Assembly: GCF_041080815.1 (NCBI RefSeq)
Contig: NZ_CP160205.1
Coordinates: forward strand, 2,976,001 to 3,040,000
Length of the DNA stretch: 64,000 nucleotides
From: Mucilaginibacter yixingensis
GTDB taxonomy: Bacteria > Bacteroidota > Bacteroidia > Sphingobacteriales > Sphingobacteriaceae
Reading direction: 5' to 3'
A program made the translations under genes and the position numbers. Under the pieces are notes generated by a model that saw only the letters and a list, made by a program, of their open reading frames with translations, made no database searches and was not told the DNA's origin. Below, piece by piece: positions 8,901 through 19,000 of the stretch. The first letter of the stretch is position 1. Every line of letters begins with the position of its first letter.

Positions 8901-9198
8901 ATTCGTCTACCAGTGAAAGAGCTTCGAGATTATTTGCGTTTACATTGGCAAATTTGTTAGTAGGGATCTTGTTTTTACTATATAAAAATCGATATACGGT
9001 TCTCTTTTCGATTTCACCGACCACTTTTTTAAAATCTACAGCAGTAAGATTTAATGTTACTTTAGATTGCGAATACCCCTTCGCGAACATCTGAAAGTTG
9101 AACAGGACAATCAATGCGATCGTTAATTTCATAATTAAAAGGGGCTTTTTTAGGCAAAAAGAATGCCTGGCACACTTGCTGTGCGTATAAAAACTCAT
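5941..9198 (-). CDS. susC: SusC/RagA-family TonB-dependent transporter with STN signalling domain
   Basis: About 1085 residues. The start is uncertain: ATGs at 9241-9243, 9196-9198 and 9130-9132 are in frame. I chose 9198 because STN-type SusC proteins often carry a short basic leader (CLKKPLLIMKL) before the signal peptide. Order: signal peptide, STN domain (VDFKKVVGEIEKRTVYRFLY), carboxypeptidase-like beta-sandwich (VTGTVLDENDQPLIGVTV), plug (VVVVGYGTQKK, LNDLNPADIEKIDVLKDASA, IYGSRGAKGVV) and beta-barrel ending GINLGF. The STN domain signals ligand status to the FecR anti-sigma encoded upstream, so this transporter should control its own expression through the sigma factor at 10445-11071. 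Confidence 0.93.
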   Translation of the reverse strand: MSFYTHSKCARHSFCLKKPLLIMKLTIALIVLFNFQMFAKGYSQSKVTLNLTAVDFKKVVGEIEKRTVYRFLYSKNKIPTNKFANVNANNLEALSLVDELLVNTPYTYQKLENNLIVIIPKGETVADTKVTGTVLDENDQPLIGVTVTIKGTTAGAVSTDLNGVFHINVPGNAVLTVSFVGYDTQDVPVDGKNIFTVKMKPTAKNLNEVVVVGYGTQKKADVTTAIASVNSNQITRLAVTDPTAALQGQVPGATVIKNVGKPGAGYSVTVRGVHSIGNVSNEPLYVIDGIPTTSGLNDLNPADIEKIDVLKDASAASIYGSRGAKGVVIVTTKRGKAGKTQLTFDSYVGTKVPIHLPQMMNSQQYVDFRTEQNRANGRSIVLSDILSSDLIANYNNGVNTNWPDLVLKNAVQMNHNVTAAGGDEKTRFSVSAGLNQEDGNVAPENYKKYSLRGNVDRQITDQWKAGLNLYLVQALTDQGSSEALRSSYRLPSITYPYDASGNPVFRVFNNDAVTNPFFDQQNELRQQRVMHTFGNLYVQFQPITELTVKSTISPNYVATRNGIYYGPLSKQSVGGSVPTQAQNNTNDFFSWVWDNQATYDKQFGDHHITGTVIQSMQSERTETSNITASGLPYKSLWYNLGSGGSVLAYGSSYTKYTLASFTGRVNYNYKDKYLFTATGRYDGSSHFAVGHQWGFFPSASAAWRISQEDFMKKMPTVNDLKLRLSYGSTGNDRIAAYSTQANLGQTYYDFGGVLANGYAPGQLANQDLTWETTREWNLGVDFSLFNSRISGSVDAYSRTIQNILFSRQLPPETGFTSVSANVGQMRNQGIEVGLNTINIQTKKFQWRTDFALQVSNNKLLSIYGGTKNDVGSLLFIGQPVQVNYDYVFDGIWQTSDAALAAKYNQKPGQIRVKDLDGNGVINANDKAILGQKTPKWDGSIGNTFKYGNLDLYVLVYTRRGEMVTSSYDATFLNFNQNYNQMYKPYWTATNPSNTWWQPGNPGPYSTIPQYRKLDFTRINNITLGYTFPAKLLKRAKISSLRVYATASNPFLFTKYDGFDPEWASQNTYGIGVSTAAYLIGINLGF

Positions 9199-9279
9199 AA
9201 CTTTACTAATTGAAAGGTGATCAATAGCAGACGTCTCCGTCAAAAGCTGTCTGCAACAATAAATGGTATCTCTTTTCTT

Positions 9280-9299
9280 AACGGGGAGTATTCCCCGTT
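9280..9299 (-). promoter_or_regulatory. hairpin between fecR and susC
   Basis: AACGGGGA and TCCCCGTT form a perfect 8-bp stem with a 4-nt loop. On the minus strand no T-run follows, so it is not a normal terminator for fecR; the T-run is on the plus strand, where no gene ends. It may stabilise or separate the susC message from fecR. Confidence 0.4.
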
Positions 9300-9354
9300 T
9301 TTTTAATTTCTAAGTATTTCTTTCATCATAAAAAAGGTTTAATAAATAATTGGG

Positions 9355-10392
9355 TTATTTAACTATAATCTGGTTTTGGTTAATCTTATAAGTAAAAGGC
9401 GAGATCAGGCTCATCGCATGCAAAGCCTGCTCAATATTCTCCTGCTCGAATATCCCTGTAAACACCAACTGCTTTACCCGCTCGTTTTCAAATTCGATAT
9501 GAACGTTATAGGTTCGTTCTAGCTTTTTAGCCAATTCTGCAAACTCTTCATCTTGGAAAACTATCTTATTACTCAACCAGGATGTTTCTACGACCATAGA
9601 ATCTTTCTTCTGTAGATATGTAATTTTGGGTAAGGCGACATTCGTAGAACCATTGCGATCTCCCCTATCCGCAGGAGAACTATAATTTACCACTAACTTT
9701 TCCGTCGGCTTTAAGGTGATGATGTCTGACGGCCTATCCCGAAGTGTAACTTGAATTTTCCCCCTTAAAAGTGTCGTTTCACTAAAATTATCGTCAGCAT
9801 AGGCTTTAATGTTGAATGCAGTCCCTAAAACTTTAACATCCATCTTCCCTGTGTGTATGATAAATGGGTGAGCCGGATCGTGATGAACGTCAAAATAAGC
9901 TTCACCCGTCAATCGTACTTCTCTAGTATCTCCTTCAAATTTATCCGGGAACTGAATTTTACTATCTGCGTTTAGTACAATTTGAGTACCGTCACTTAGA
10001 ATAAGTTTTTTGCGAGTTGCATTCGGGGTGTTGACCAAATGTGTCAACTCGGGCTTTTTTCCGGTTGGATAAGTATAAAATAAAATCGCAGTTGCAATTG
10101 CGACCAGCAGCATCGCTGCTACCTTCGCCAACCAAGCGCCACTTTTCCTTTTGGGCTGAGCAATATCGATTTGAGATTCTTTAGCAGCGATCTTCTGCCG
10201 TACCTTTTCCAAAAGTTGCATATTGGACTTTTCTGCAACTTGCTCTCCGGCAACATATTCCCGAATAATATTATAGCGGGCTTGATTGATCGAATCCTCT
10301 TTGAGAAGGTCTTCTAGCTCCTTAGCTTCCTGAAATGTAAGTTCACCTACTAATTCTTTGGTGATTAGTCTGACGAATTTCTCCTGGTTCAT
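9355..10392 (-). CDS. FecR-family anti-sigma factor
   Basis: 345 residues. A cytoplasmic N-terminal part with the FecR N-domain (about 1-80, LLKEDSINQARYN), one membrane helix (WLAKVAAMLLVAIATAILFY, about 85-105), the periplasmic FecR domain (LILSDGTQIVLNADSKIQFPDKF, GEAYFDVHHDPAHPFIIHT, VLGTAFNIKAY) and a C-terminal DUF4974 (YNVHIEFENERV, FTGIF, ALHAMSLISPFTY). It holds the ECF sigma factor inactive until the STN domain of SusC signals. The gene lies 52 nt downstream of the sigma gene, the usual order. Confidence 0.95.
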   Translation of the reverse strand: MNQEKFVRLITKELVGELTFQEAKELEDLLKEDSINQARYNIIREYVAGEQVAEKSNMQLLEKVRQKIAAKESQIDIAQPKRKSGAWLAKVAAMLLVAIATAILFYTYPTGKKPELTHLVNTPNATRKKLILSDGTQIVLNADSKIQFPDKFEGDTREVRLTGEAYFDVHHDPAHPFIIHTGKMDVKVLGTAFNIKAYADDNFSETTLLRGKIQVTLRDRPSDIITLKPTEKLVVNYSSPADRGDRNGSTNVALPKITYLQKKDSMVVETSWLSNKIVFQDEEFAELAKKLERTYNVHIEFENERVKQLVFTGIFEQENIEQALHAMSLISPFTYKINQNQIIVK

Positions 10393-10444
10393 GTTTGGTT
10401 GGCAATTGCCTATATTAACAAGAGTCCAGTTTTGGCAGAATTAC

Positions 10445-11071
10445 TTACAAGGAGTTGAAAAAAAAGTAAAAAAAAGCGAGAATAACAGTTATGTTGATGG
10501 CAACTACCTTTGCATCTTTCTTATTCATTGAAACTGCTTGGTTAATTTTATTCATGGCCCGGTAGATCTGCGTATGGACGGTTCTTACTGAAATGTCCAG
10601 CAGATCTGCAACTTCAGCACATTTCAATCCGTCTTCCTTCACCATTTTAAAAACGATCTTGCACTGTGCGGGCAGTTGACTTATTGCCTTATCTAATTGA
10701 AGTATCAACTCTTTATTTTCCAGGTCATGATCCGGCCTGTATTGATCAGGGATGTTATCATGATTTTCATCAAGCGGAACCACATGCATACGAGCCTTCC
10801 TTTTCCAAACCTTCGTTGATTTATTACGGATGGCTCTTAACAGGTAAACTTCAGGGTTAGTTACATTTGTAAGACTAATTCTGTTGCACCAGATATCAGC
10901 AAACACCTCAGAAACGATATCTTCTGCTGCTATCCGGTCATCGACGAAGCGCGTACAAAATCGCATTGCTTTTGCTTGCATTAATCGAAACAGATCCTCA
11001 AAGGCCTTGGAGTCGCTCTCCAACGTCATCTTATTCCAGTACTCACGAATTTCAGTAACTGTATGATTCAT
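10445..11071 (-). CDS. ECF sigma-70 factor, FecI-like, with C-terminal hydrophobic tail
   Basis: 208 residues. Region 2 (FEDLFRLMQAKAMRFCTRFV, IVSEVFADIWCNR) and region 4 (ISQLPAQCKIVFKMVKEDGLKCAEVADLLDISVRTVHTQIYRAM) are clear. It belongs to the Bacteroidota expansion of ECF factors paired with FecR and SusC. It should direct transcription of susC/susD after release by FecR. Unusual: the last 17 residues form a hydrophobic segment (NITVILAFFYFFF) that could tether the protein to the membrane. Such tails occur in some members of this group. Confidence 0.93.
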   Translation of the reverse strand: MNHTVTEIREYWNKMTLESDSKAFEDLFRLMQAKAMRFCTRFVDDRIAAEDIVSEVFADIWCNRISLTNVTNPEVYLLRAIRNKSTKVWKRKARMHVVPLDENHDNIPDQYRPDHDLENKELILQLDKAISQLPAQCKIVFKMVKEDGLKCAEVADLLDISVRTVHTQIYRAMNKINQAVSMNKKDAKVVAINITVILAFFYFFFNSL

Positions 11072-11382
11072 TGCCCAACGTTAAATACTATGACAGTCTA
11101 TTACCTCGAATAACCGGGTATCTTCTGAAAGCAAGAAGGCGACACGTGTGATTTATAATATTATTGTGACAAGGTAACAGAATTTTTATGATCAAAGAAA
11201 TTACTTGTCACAGAAAATTTTAGCAGTAAGCATTTACAACTAACAATAAAGGCGCTGCTGTAACCACCAGCAAACGCCTTCTGAGCTTGGAGGTGCTCAT
11301 ATCCAATTATGATGAGAGAAATTATATTTTTTGTCGGGGTAGAATAACGCTCTGTAGCTAATACCAAAAAGCTGTTGCCGAA
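11072..11382. other. intergenic region upstream of the sigma gene
   Basis: It carries the promoter side of the sigma gene and the GH51 terminator (11249-11280). No coding sequence is convincing; the longest frame (11161-11367, minus) runs through the terminator and has no family features. Confidence 0.5.
11249..11280 (-). terminator. terminator downstream of the GH51 pseudogene
   Basis: AAGGCG and CGCCTT pair, with an inner GCTG/CAGC stem. CTTTATTG follows on the minus strand. It lies about 100 nt after the GH51 stop. Confidence 0.5.
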
Positions 11383-13341
11383 TCAATCACTTTTACCGTA
11401 TGTGATCCGTATAACACTCACGAAATAGGCCGGAGCTTTATACGTAAACGTCTTTCGCACGCTCAACTCATTATTCACCGGCGAGACAGTTGACGGGTTT
11501 TGTGCTGTATTTTTATCCTGTGGCTTACCGGATAAAACGGCCACGGTAGCTTTTGACGAAAGTTTTCCGAATCTTGAAAGGTCGATCCCGGCGGCTACGG
11601 ATGCTGATCCGGCATTAACCACTTTCAGAATTACGGTTTTGGTCTTACTATCTTTCACACATGATGCCGCTAATAAGCTATCAGGGGTACTTCCCTTTTG
11701 AAATCTAACAGCGTCGGCGTAATAGGTATCGCCGGCATTTGCAGAGAAGAGCTGTTGCACATAATAGTTCACAGTCGGTGTGATTTCGGTATTGGTGAAA
11801 TAGATAAGATTAGGATTCCAGGAGGTATGATTCTGGTTAGCCAATAGTGGTGCATATGAGCTCATTTTTACCACATCCCCATTCCGCTCTAAGGAGGTCA
11901 TATAAACAGCTTCAGCCAGTGCGTTCGCCAACGCGTTACCTTTTGAAGCGTATTCGCCGACATAAACTTTAGACTTGGAACGATCGTAAGCATCATAACG
12001 ATGACCGTTGTTCAAAAACCATGATGGTTTTTCATAATAGTGTTCATCGACAACGGGCACCTGCAACTGATTCGCATAATGCCAACCTGCATCATAGTCG
12101 GCACCTGCCGGAGATGGACCAACGTGCCTACTACCGTGATCTCTGGGTGCTTCGCTTTTACGGCGTCGTAAATCATTTTAAATCTCGTGCGAAAAGCATC
12201 CGTTTGTTTGTCCTCATTGCCAATACCTATATATTCCAAATGAAATGGCGCAGGGTGGCCAGCTGCAGCCCTTTTGGCACCCCATATAGAAGTGACTAGC
12301 CCGTTGGCATATTCGATCAGGTCCAGTACATCCTGAACATAAGCTTGCATTTCGTCTATTGGGATACCCTGCTGACCAATACTACCTATACGCCAGGTGC
12401 CACTTGAATTTTGACAACTCACACCGGCAGCCAGCACCGGCAGCGGCTTGGCGCCAATATCTTCACAAAACTGAAAATATTCGAAGTAGCCTAACCCTAC
12501 CGATTGGTGATAATTCCAAATATTACGTTGCTCCCCCCGTTGCTCAACGGGGCCGATCGTATTCTTCCAGCGGTAGATATTCTGCAAACCATCACCGTGG
12601 GTTAGACACCCGCCCGGAAAGCGCATGAAATGCGGTTTAAGACCAGCAATGACCTGCGCTAGATCGGCGCGTAAACCGTTAGCCCTGTTTTTAAAAGTTT
12701 TTTGTGGAAACAGCGATATCATGTCCAATGCCAGGATACCTTTTTGCCAAAACGACTAACCGTGCATCGGCATCTGTTGTATTCGCAGTAATAACGGCGG
12801 AATACTTTTTCCAGTCCTTAGCGCCTGCCACAATACTGGCTTCGCCATAGACCTCCCCTTTTTTCCCACGTAAAGACACCGTTAAGGGGATTTGATCAGC
12901 TGACATTAACCGGGCGTAAAGGCTGAAATTGTATTGCTCGCCTGCTTTGACAGGTATACCGTCATAACCCTCGTTAGTGACCCCTATACCTTTCTGCCCA
13001 GGATCGCTGATGGTCAATTTGATATAATGAGGATTATTGACGTTTATGGGACTACTGCTTTCAACAGAGAGCTCGCCATAACCGAAACCCTCAGTTGTAT
13101 AATCCCAAGCGGTCAGTGGATTCCAGCCCTTCTTATCGGCAGGTGTATATTCGAAAGACCTGTTCTGCACCAGTTCAGCATATAGGCCGCCGTCGGCAGC
13201 ATAACTAAGGTCTTCAAAAAAGATTCCAAACAAATCAGGGCTTATCTGCTTGCTACCACCGGCAGCACCCCGCTGGGCGACAGCCTTTGAAGTGATGAAA
13301 CATAAAACTATCAGTAAACTTAATTGGCTTAATTTTCTCAT
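11383..13341 (-). pseudogene. alpha-L-arabinofuranosidase (GH51), two frameshifts
   Basis: Three overlapping minus-strand frames join into one GH51 enzyme of about 650 residues. Frame 1 (13341 to about 12740) has a signal peptide and the carbohydrate-binding N-terminal domain (FGIFFEDLSYAADGGLYAELV). Frame 2 (about 12735-12120) has the barrel with FMRFPGGC and the acid/base Glu in EYIGIGNE. Frame 3 (about 12118-11383) has the nucleophile Glu in VYVGEYA and the C-terminal sandwich. Break 1 lies in an A5 run (GCAAAAAGG). Break 2 lies near 12118-12122, where one base seems lost between ACG and GGTCCA. GH51 enzymes remove arabinose side chains from arabinan or arabinoxylan. Both catalytic residues are still encoded, so sequencing error remains possible; two independent breaks favour a dead gene. 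Confidence 0.88.
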
Positions 13342-13375
13342 ATTCTCATTCAGCTGGCTAATCCAATGCTAGGTA

Positions 13376-15709
13376 TTATTTTTTGAAACTGACCACCGCC
13401 TGTTTGCCGTCATAACCAACAGTTTGATCAAACCTGCTGGCATTTTCATAGCCAGCCCCATGGTTAGCGTCAACAATAACCACATTGAATTTCCGGGAAG
13501 ATAACATCCCTGTAAAAGCACCCTTGCGCTGGTCAATAGTCAGAGTTCTGGCTTTATCATTCCAATGAAAACCAATTTCGGTGTATTTACCTTTTTCGTA
13601 ATTATAGTTATCACCCTCGTCTTCATAAAGCGTAAAGTTGCCGTCTGCTCCCGGGTAGATACGCAATTCCAACTGATCCCATTTCTTTTCTGTAGAGTAC
13701 TCTACTTTTGGCCCCCATGGCATGACAGTACCGGCCTTCAGATATAACGGAATGATATCCATTGGTGTAGCTTTCTCCACTTTGCTACCTCCAACTACAG
13801 ATTGGCCTGTCCAAAAGTCGAACCATTTGCCTGCCGGCAGATAGACAGAGGTCGTTTTGTTATCGGCAGCAGTAACCGGTGCAACTAACAGGGATCTGCC
13901 GAGAAGGAACTGAGAACCTAAATCATATACCTGAGGATCATTTGGATAGTCTAAATACAACGCGCGCATAATGGAACCCGAATGGCGGGTTACATCCCAG
14001 GCGGTGCTATACAGATAAGGCAATAAGTGATAGCGAATGTTAATAAATCGCTCCTGTGCATCAAACGGCCATTCCCCGCGCTCACCAAATTGATAGATCT
14101 CCCGGGGTACCATTGTTCCGTGTGAGCGCATTAATGGTGTAAAGGCAGCAAATTCCAACCAGCGAGTGTATAGTTCCTGGAATTTAGGATTTTTGGCACC
14201 CCCGGTTTTCTCATAGTCACGGGCAAAGAAGCCACCAATATCGGCGTTCCAGTAAGGAATACCAGTTAGCGTAAAGTTTAATGCGGCCGGTACCTGCCGG
14301 GTAAACACATCCCAGCGCGAAGATATGTCGCCGCTCCAAGTATTAGCACCGTAACGCTGGCTCCCGGCAAAAGCAGATCTGGCCAGTATCGAAACACGCT
14401 TATCGCTGGTAGTCGCGCGCTGGTGATCATAAACGTTACCTACATGCATTAATGGGAACGCATTTTGTATGCTGCGGAATGATCCCATGGCAGTCGGCTG
14501 TTCGAAATCAACCGGTTTAACATCTATGTGGTCGGGCTCTGTCGAATCCAGCCACCAAGCATCAATTCCTAAAGAAAAAATACCTTTATTCAGATAACGC
14601 CAATAAATATCCCGGGCGGCCTGGTTAAAAGGGTCATAAACTTTAGTACCGGCTTTGGGTGGCCAGGAATGAAAATTGATCAACTGGTTGTTTTTATCGA
14701 ACTCTGTATACTGCGGCGTTTTTGGTCCGAAACCGGGCCAGGCCACGATGAAAAGTTTGGCATGCAGATTATGGATTTCGTTTACCCATTGTTGTGGCGT
14801 CGGGTAAGTTGTATGATCAAACGTCATCGCATTCCATACACTATCTGCACCCCAGTACTGCCAGTCTTGCACAATGCCGTCTAGAGGAACATGCAGGCTA
14901 CGATATTTTTTCACTACATCCAACAACTCATCCTGCGTTTTGTAACGCTCACGCGACTGGCTGAAACCGAACGTCCAGAACGGCATCATCGGCGCCTGAC
15001 CTGTTAATGTGCGCATCTGTGCTACTACGCCATCACCATTGCCGCCATACATAAAATAGTAATCACCCAGGTCGGCTATATGAGAATTAAAAACAGTTTC
15101 TGTCTTTGTATCGGTAAAATCCGTCGGCGAGTAATTATCCCAAAACAAGCCATAACCTTTAATTGATTGAAAATAAGGTATACATACTTTGGTGTTGGCA
15201 TTTTCCAGCAGCACCTTTGTATTTCGTTGATTCATTTTGCCATTTTGCTGCTGTCCCAAACCGTAAATAGCCTCAGTAGTGTCTAACACAAAAGATTGTG
15301 CTGCCTGATATCGGTTAAGGTTTACGTCTTTAATTGGGTTAAGCTGAAAGCCATCCGGTTTTTCAGCCAGCAACACTGTTCCGTCAGGTTTGCTGAAAGT
15401 TATAGCGCCATTTGAAAGATCTAATTTAGTTTGCACGCTGACAGACTGCAAACTGATTCCGTTACTCGTTTTTGTGACCTTCAATTGAACCTTTTCAGGC
15501 ACCATGATCACAGACAAACTTTTTTTATGAACAGTTGAATCAAGCGGGTATTTGATCACCCTAACGATTTTGTCACTGTAATACCTTATCTCGATATTGT
15601 AGTTTTTAAATTTTGTCTTTACACCTCCCGGCATTCCCACAGATGTTTGGCCTGACGCCCAAAAGCAGCTGGCTAAAAAAATACCTAATGGCAGTAACTT
15701 TTTAAACAT
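13376..15709 (-). CDS. GH31 alpha-glycosidase (alpha-xylosidase/alpha-glucosidase type)
   Basis: 777 residues from the ATG at 15707-15709, which gives a proper signal peptide (MFKKLLPLGIFLASCFWASGQ); an ATG 27 nt upstream is also in frame. The domains are an N-terminal sandwich (DTTEAIYGLGQQQNGKMNQR), a TIM barrel with the nucleophile Asp in WWLDSTEPD (about residue 387) and acid/base Asp in WSGDISSRWD (about 460), and a C-terminal region with DUF5110 (LYEDEGDNYNYEKGKY). GH31 enzymes release alpha-linked xylose, glucose or galactose. With GH51 beside it, xyloglucan or arabinoxylan side chains are plausible. It starts 34 nt upstream of the GH51 gene and is probably co-transcribed. Confidence 0.95.
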   Translation of the reverse strand: MFKKLLPLGIFLASCFWASGQTSVGMPGGVKTKFKNYNIEIRYYSDKIVRVIKYPLDSTVHKKSLSVIMVPEKVQLKVTKTSNGISLQSVSVQTKLDLSNGAITFSKPDGTVLLAEKPDGFQLNPIKDVNLNRYQAAQSFVLDTTEAIYGLGQQQNGKMNQRNTKVLLENANTKVCIPYFQSIKGYGLFWDNYSPTDFTDTKTETVFNSHIADLGDYYFMYGGNGDGVVAQMRTLTGQAPMMPFWTFGFSQSRERYKTQDELLDVVKKYRSLHVPLDGIVQDWQYWGADSVWNAMTFDHTTYPTPQQWVNEIHNLHAKLFIVAWPGFGPKTPQYTEFDKNNQLINFHSWPPKAGTKVYDPFNQAARDIYWRYLNKGIFSLGIDAWWLDSTEPDHIDVKPVDFEQPTAMGSFRSIQNAFPLMHVGNVYDHQRATTSDKRVSILARSAFAGSQRYGANTWSGDISSRWDVFTRQVPAALNFTLTGIPYWNADIGGFFARDYEKTGGAKNPKFQELYTRWLEFAAFTPLMRSHGTMVPREIYQFGERGEWPFDAQERFINIRYHLLPYLYSTAWDVTRHSGSIMRALYLDYPNDPQVYDLGSQFLLGRSLLVAPVTAADNKTTSVYLPAGKWFDFWTGQSVVGGSKVEKATPMDIIPLYLKAGTVMPWGPKVEYSTEKKWDQLELRIYPGADGNFTLYEDEGDNYNYEKGKYTEIGFHWNDKARTLTIDQRKGAFTGMLSSRKFNVVIVDANHGAGYENASRFDQTVGYDGKQAVVSFKK

Positions 15710-16052
15710 AATATAAAGGTTTGAAATTGATTTCAATTTATTCGCCTCAAAACATCAGTACAACGATATCATACTGGCCAAGGCCATTTATATCTCATCG
15801 CCGTTGAAGTTACCGGACTATAATTATACCCGGCACTTTGTTACGCAATACACTATCCGTTTTAAAACGTGTTTATAATTATTAATTCAGATCAGAATAA
15901 TGTTGGCAATATAGGCTGCAAGGTCATTATCCTTTTTACGCGCTCGTTGAAAAGACTTTGATCATTGTTGAAAAAACAAGCAAAATTGGCAGTAATTAGC
16001 TGCTGGTTCCTATTCAGAAGATGACGTAATCGAGAACTAATCTATCTGCGAA
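15710..16052. other. intergenic region between GH31 and the HTCS
   Basis: About 340 nt that should hold the GH31 promoter (minus strand) and the end of the HTCS transcript. No ORF, no strong hairpin and no repeat that I can support. Confidence 0.4.
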
Positions 16053-19000
16053 TTATTTTCTACCACTCTCTATTTTGCCAGTCGAGACCTGAGTAATATA
16101 TTGCGAAGGTTTAACCCCGTATTCATCATGAAAACATTTACTGAAATAAGCAACATTACTGAACCCAACCATTATTGAGATCTCGGTAATGGAATGCGCT
16201 CTTTTAAGAATCAGTTGCGCGGCATTTTTTAATCGGACGGACCTGATAAAGTCTGAAGGGGACTGCCCAACTGTTGCCAGCAGCTTGCGGTACAGTCCAG
16301 TGCGATCCATATTCATATCGCTACTAAACTGCTCAACTGAATAAGCGGAATTAGCCAAATTTTTTTCGATACATTTTAAGGCATTCTGGATCAATCGTTC
16401 ATCAACGTCTGTCGTCGTAACGGAAGCCGGCTGGATCACTGTAGCTTTTTTAAATAATTGCTTGCGCTGTTCATGCTGATCAATGAGGTTTCTTATACGC
16501 AGCATTAGGATATCCATGTTGAACGGCTTGGAAATGTAAGCGTCGGCACCTGCATCATAGCCTTGCAATTTGGCGTCATCAGTAGAACGAGCGGTTAGAA
16601 GTATAACAGGGATGTGTGAAATACGTACATTTTTCTTTAGCTCTTTACACATCGTTATACCATCCATTTCAGGCATCATGATGTCGCTGATCACAAGATC
16701 AGGCATTTGTTCAGATATTTTATCCAAGCCCTCACTACCATTAACAGCTGTCATTACTGTATAGCTAGCGCTTAAATTGTTAGCCAGAAATTCCCTGAAC
16801 TCCCAGTTGTCTTCTACGATCAATATTTTCAAATTCGACCGGTCGTCGCGTGTAGCACCTGTTTCTTGTGAAGCCGATGTATCAGTGCGAAACTTGGCAG
16901 GCATAGCTATGGTAAACCTAGAGCCTTTACCTGCTTGGCTTTCGACACTCACTTCTCCGCCATGCATCCGTGCATATTCACGCACCAAATGCAGGCCGAT
17001 GCCGTTCCCATTATTGCCTTCTGGTTGATTGTCAGCTTGAAAAAACCGATCAAATATGACTGGTAGATATTTTTCAGCAACTCCGCAGCCGGTATCTGTT
17101 ACCTCAATCCGAAAGACTTTGTCCGTCAAGTTATTTAAGTTTTCCAAATCAACTTTCAGGTTGACCCTGCCACCAGTAGCGGTGAACTTAAAAGCGTTGG
17201 ACAGTAGATTATTGATCATGATGCTGGTCTTGTCCCTATCGATATACAACCAAGCCTGCTCAACCTCACATTGCCAATTGAAATGAATATCTTTACTATG
17301 CGCCAATTCTTCAAATGGATTACTCAAGGTTTTAATGTAATCTTCGATATTGCAATAACTGAGGTGCAAAGATTCGCCGGAAATTTCCAAGCGCCGGAAG
17401 TCAAGCAGCTGATTAACCAGGCTCAGCAAATTCAATGCATTATTATAGATCCCGGTCAATTGCGTCTTTACCTTAACATCTTCAAATTTCTTCAACAGTA
17501 CATCCAACGGTGTCAAGATCAAGGTCAACGGCGTGCGAAGCTCGTGGCTCATGTTCGTGATAAAACGAAACTTCAACTCATCTAGCTCTTCGCGCTGCTT
17601 TTTGATTCGTCTGGCCTTGATGCGTACGAGGTTGCGCGAGATGACCAGATAAGCAAGTGCAGAGATGATCAGAATATAGCATAAAATAGCCAGGGGGGAT
17701 TTCCACCAGGGTGCCTTTATCGTTATCACCATCCTGGCAACCTGGCCGCTCAAGTCCTTAGCGCTACGACCGGCCCGCACGTTAAACACATAAGTACCCG
17801 GTGAAAGATTGGTATACGTGGCAAATCCTAAACCATCAGGCGCACTTTCGCTTCGCCAAACCTGATCCACGCCGTCCAGGTAATATTGGTAGTAGGTCTG
17901 AGAGGGGTTGACGTAGTTAAGCGCTGAAAACCCAAGCGTTAAAAAATTCTGATCGTGATTCAGTGTAAGATGATCTGTGGCTGCAATCGACCGAGTTAAA
18001 ATAACATTACCTTCATAGGCCTCGCCCTGAACAATTTCTTTGCCATCTAACTGAAGTTTAACAAATAATGGTTTTAGCTTTTTATCGTTTTCGGTTTTAC
18101 GCTGCAGATCAAGTTCATTGAAGCCGTCGATCCCACCGAAATAAAGATTGTTATGCTGTGAGATAAAAGCAGAACGTGGTATAAATTCGTTGTCGATTAT
18201 TCCGTCATAATTGTTAAAATTATCGAAAGCAAACTGATACTGCCCCTGGTTCTTATTTACGCGCACCCTGGACACGCCATTAGAAGTAGAAACCCAGAGC
18301 TCGTGTTCGTTGTCCTCCACAACCGCTTTTACGGAGTTGTTGATCAAGCCCTCATCATTATGTAAACTACAAAGTGTGCCGTTCCTGTTATCCCACACAT
18401 TCAAACCATCTTCAGTGCCAAGCCATAATAGCCCACGGCTATCTGCAAGCAGACAAGTATATTGCTGATTATTGGTATTGAACAGTCGGCGTAGTTTAAC
18501 AGGTAAATGTTGCCCGGAAATTGATGTTTTCAAGGCAGGATCATAGATCATCAGGCCGGCATTAGAGATACCTATAACACGGCCTTCCCATATGATACAT
18601 TCTTTTAATCGGGTAACTGCGGTGTTATTAATAGCTGTAGCTTTTACCGGTTCTTTTACCCCAGATGACGGCTGGAATTTAAGCAGTCCTTCTTCTTCAC
18701 TACCCAAATAAAATTCATCAATACCTGTTTGTGTAATACAATTGATATCCCCGGTGTCAAAGTAATTTTCACGGTCATCTTCAATTTTATATAGTCCCTT
18801 GGTAGTACAGATCCAGGTTCTCTGTTGTTTATCGGTATAAATGGCGTTACATCGGATATTGCCTAACATTCCCGGCGATCGCGTTAACTGCTCTTCGGCA
18901 GGTTTATATTTAAATAGTCCGCCGGCTGTCCCCACTAACAAACGCCCAGATGCATCATTTCCAAAGCAAGTGACAGAGAGATCACCCGGCTTTTTAACCG

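Noticed and set aside
9600..9630. Further copies of the CAGA-type regulon element (for example TTCTGTAGATATG)
   Set aside because: They lie inside coding sequence of fecR and other genes without the second half-site at 11-bp spacing.
11161..11367. 68-residue minus-strand open frame
   Set aside because: It runs through the GH51 terminator hairpin, has no family features and no start context; treated as chance.
12000..12760. Programmed frameshifting in the GH51 gene
   Set aside because: There are two breaks, with no slippery heptamer plus stimulatory structure, and other GH51 genes do not need it; mutation or sequencing error is simpler.
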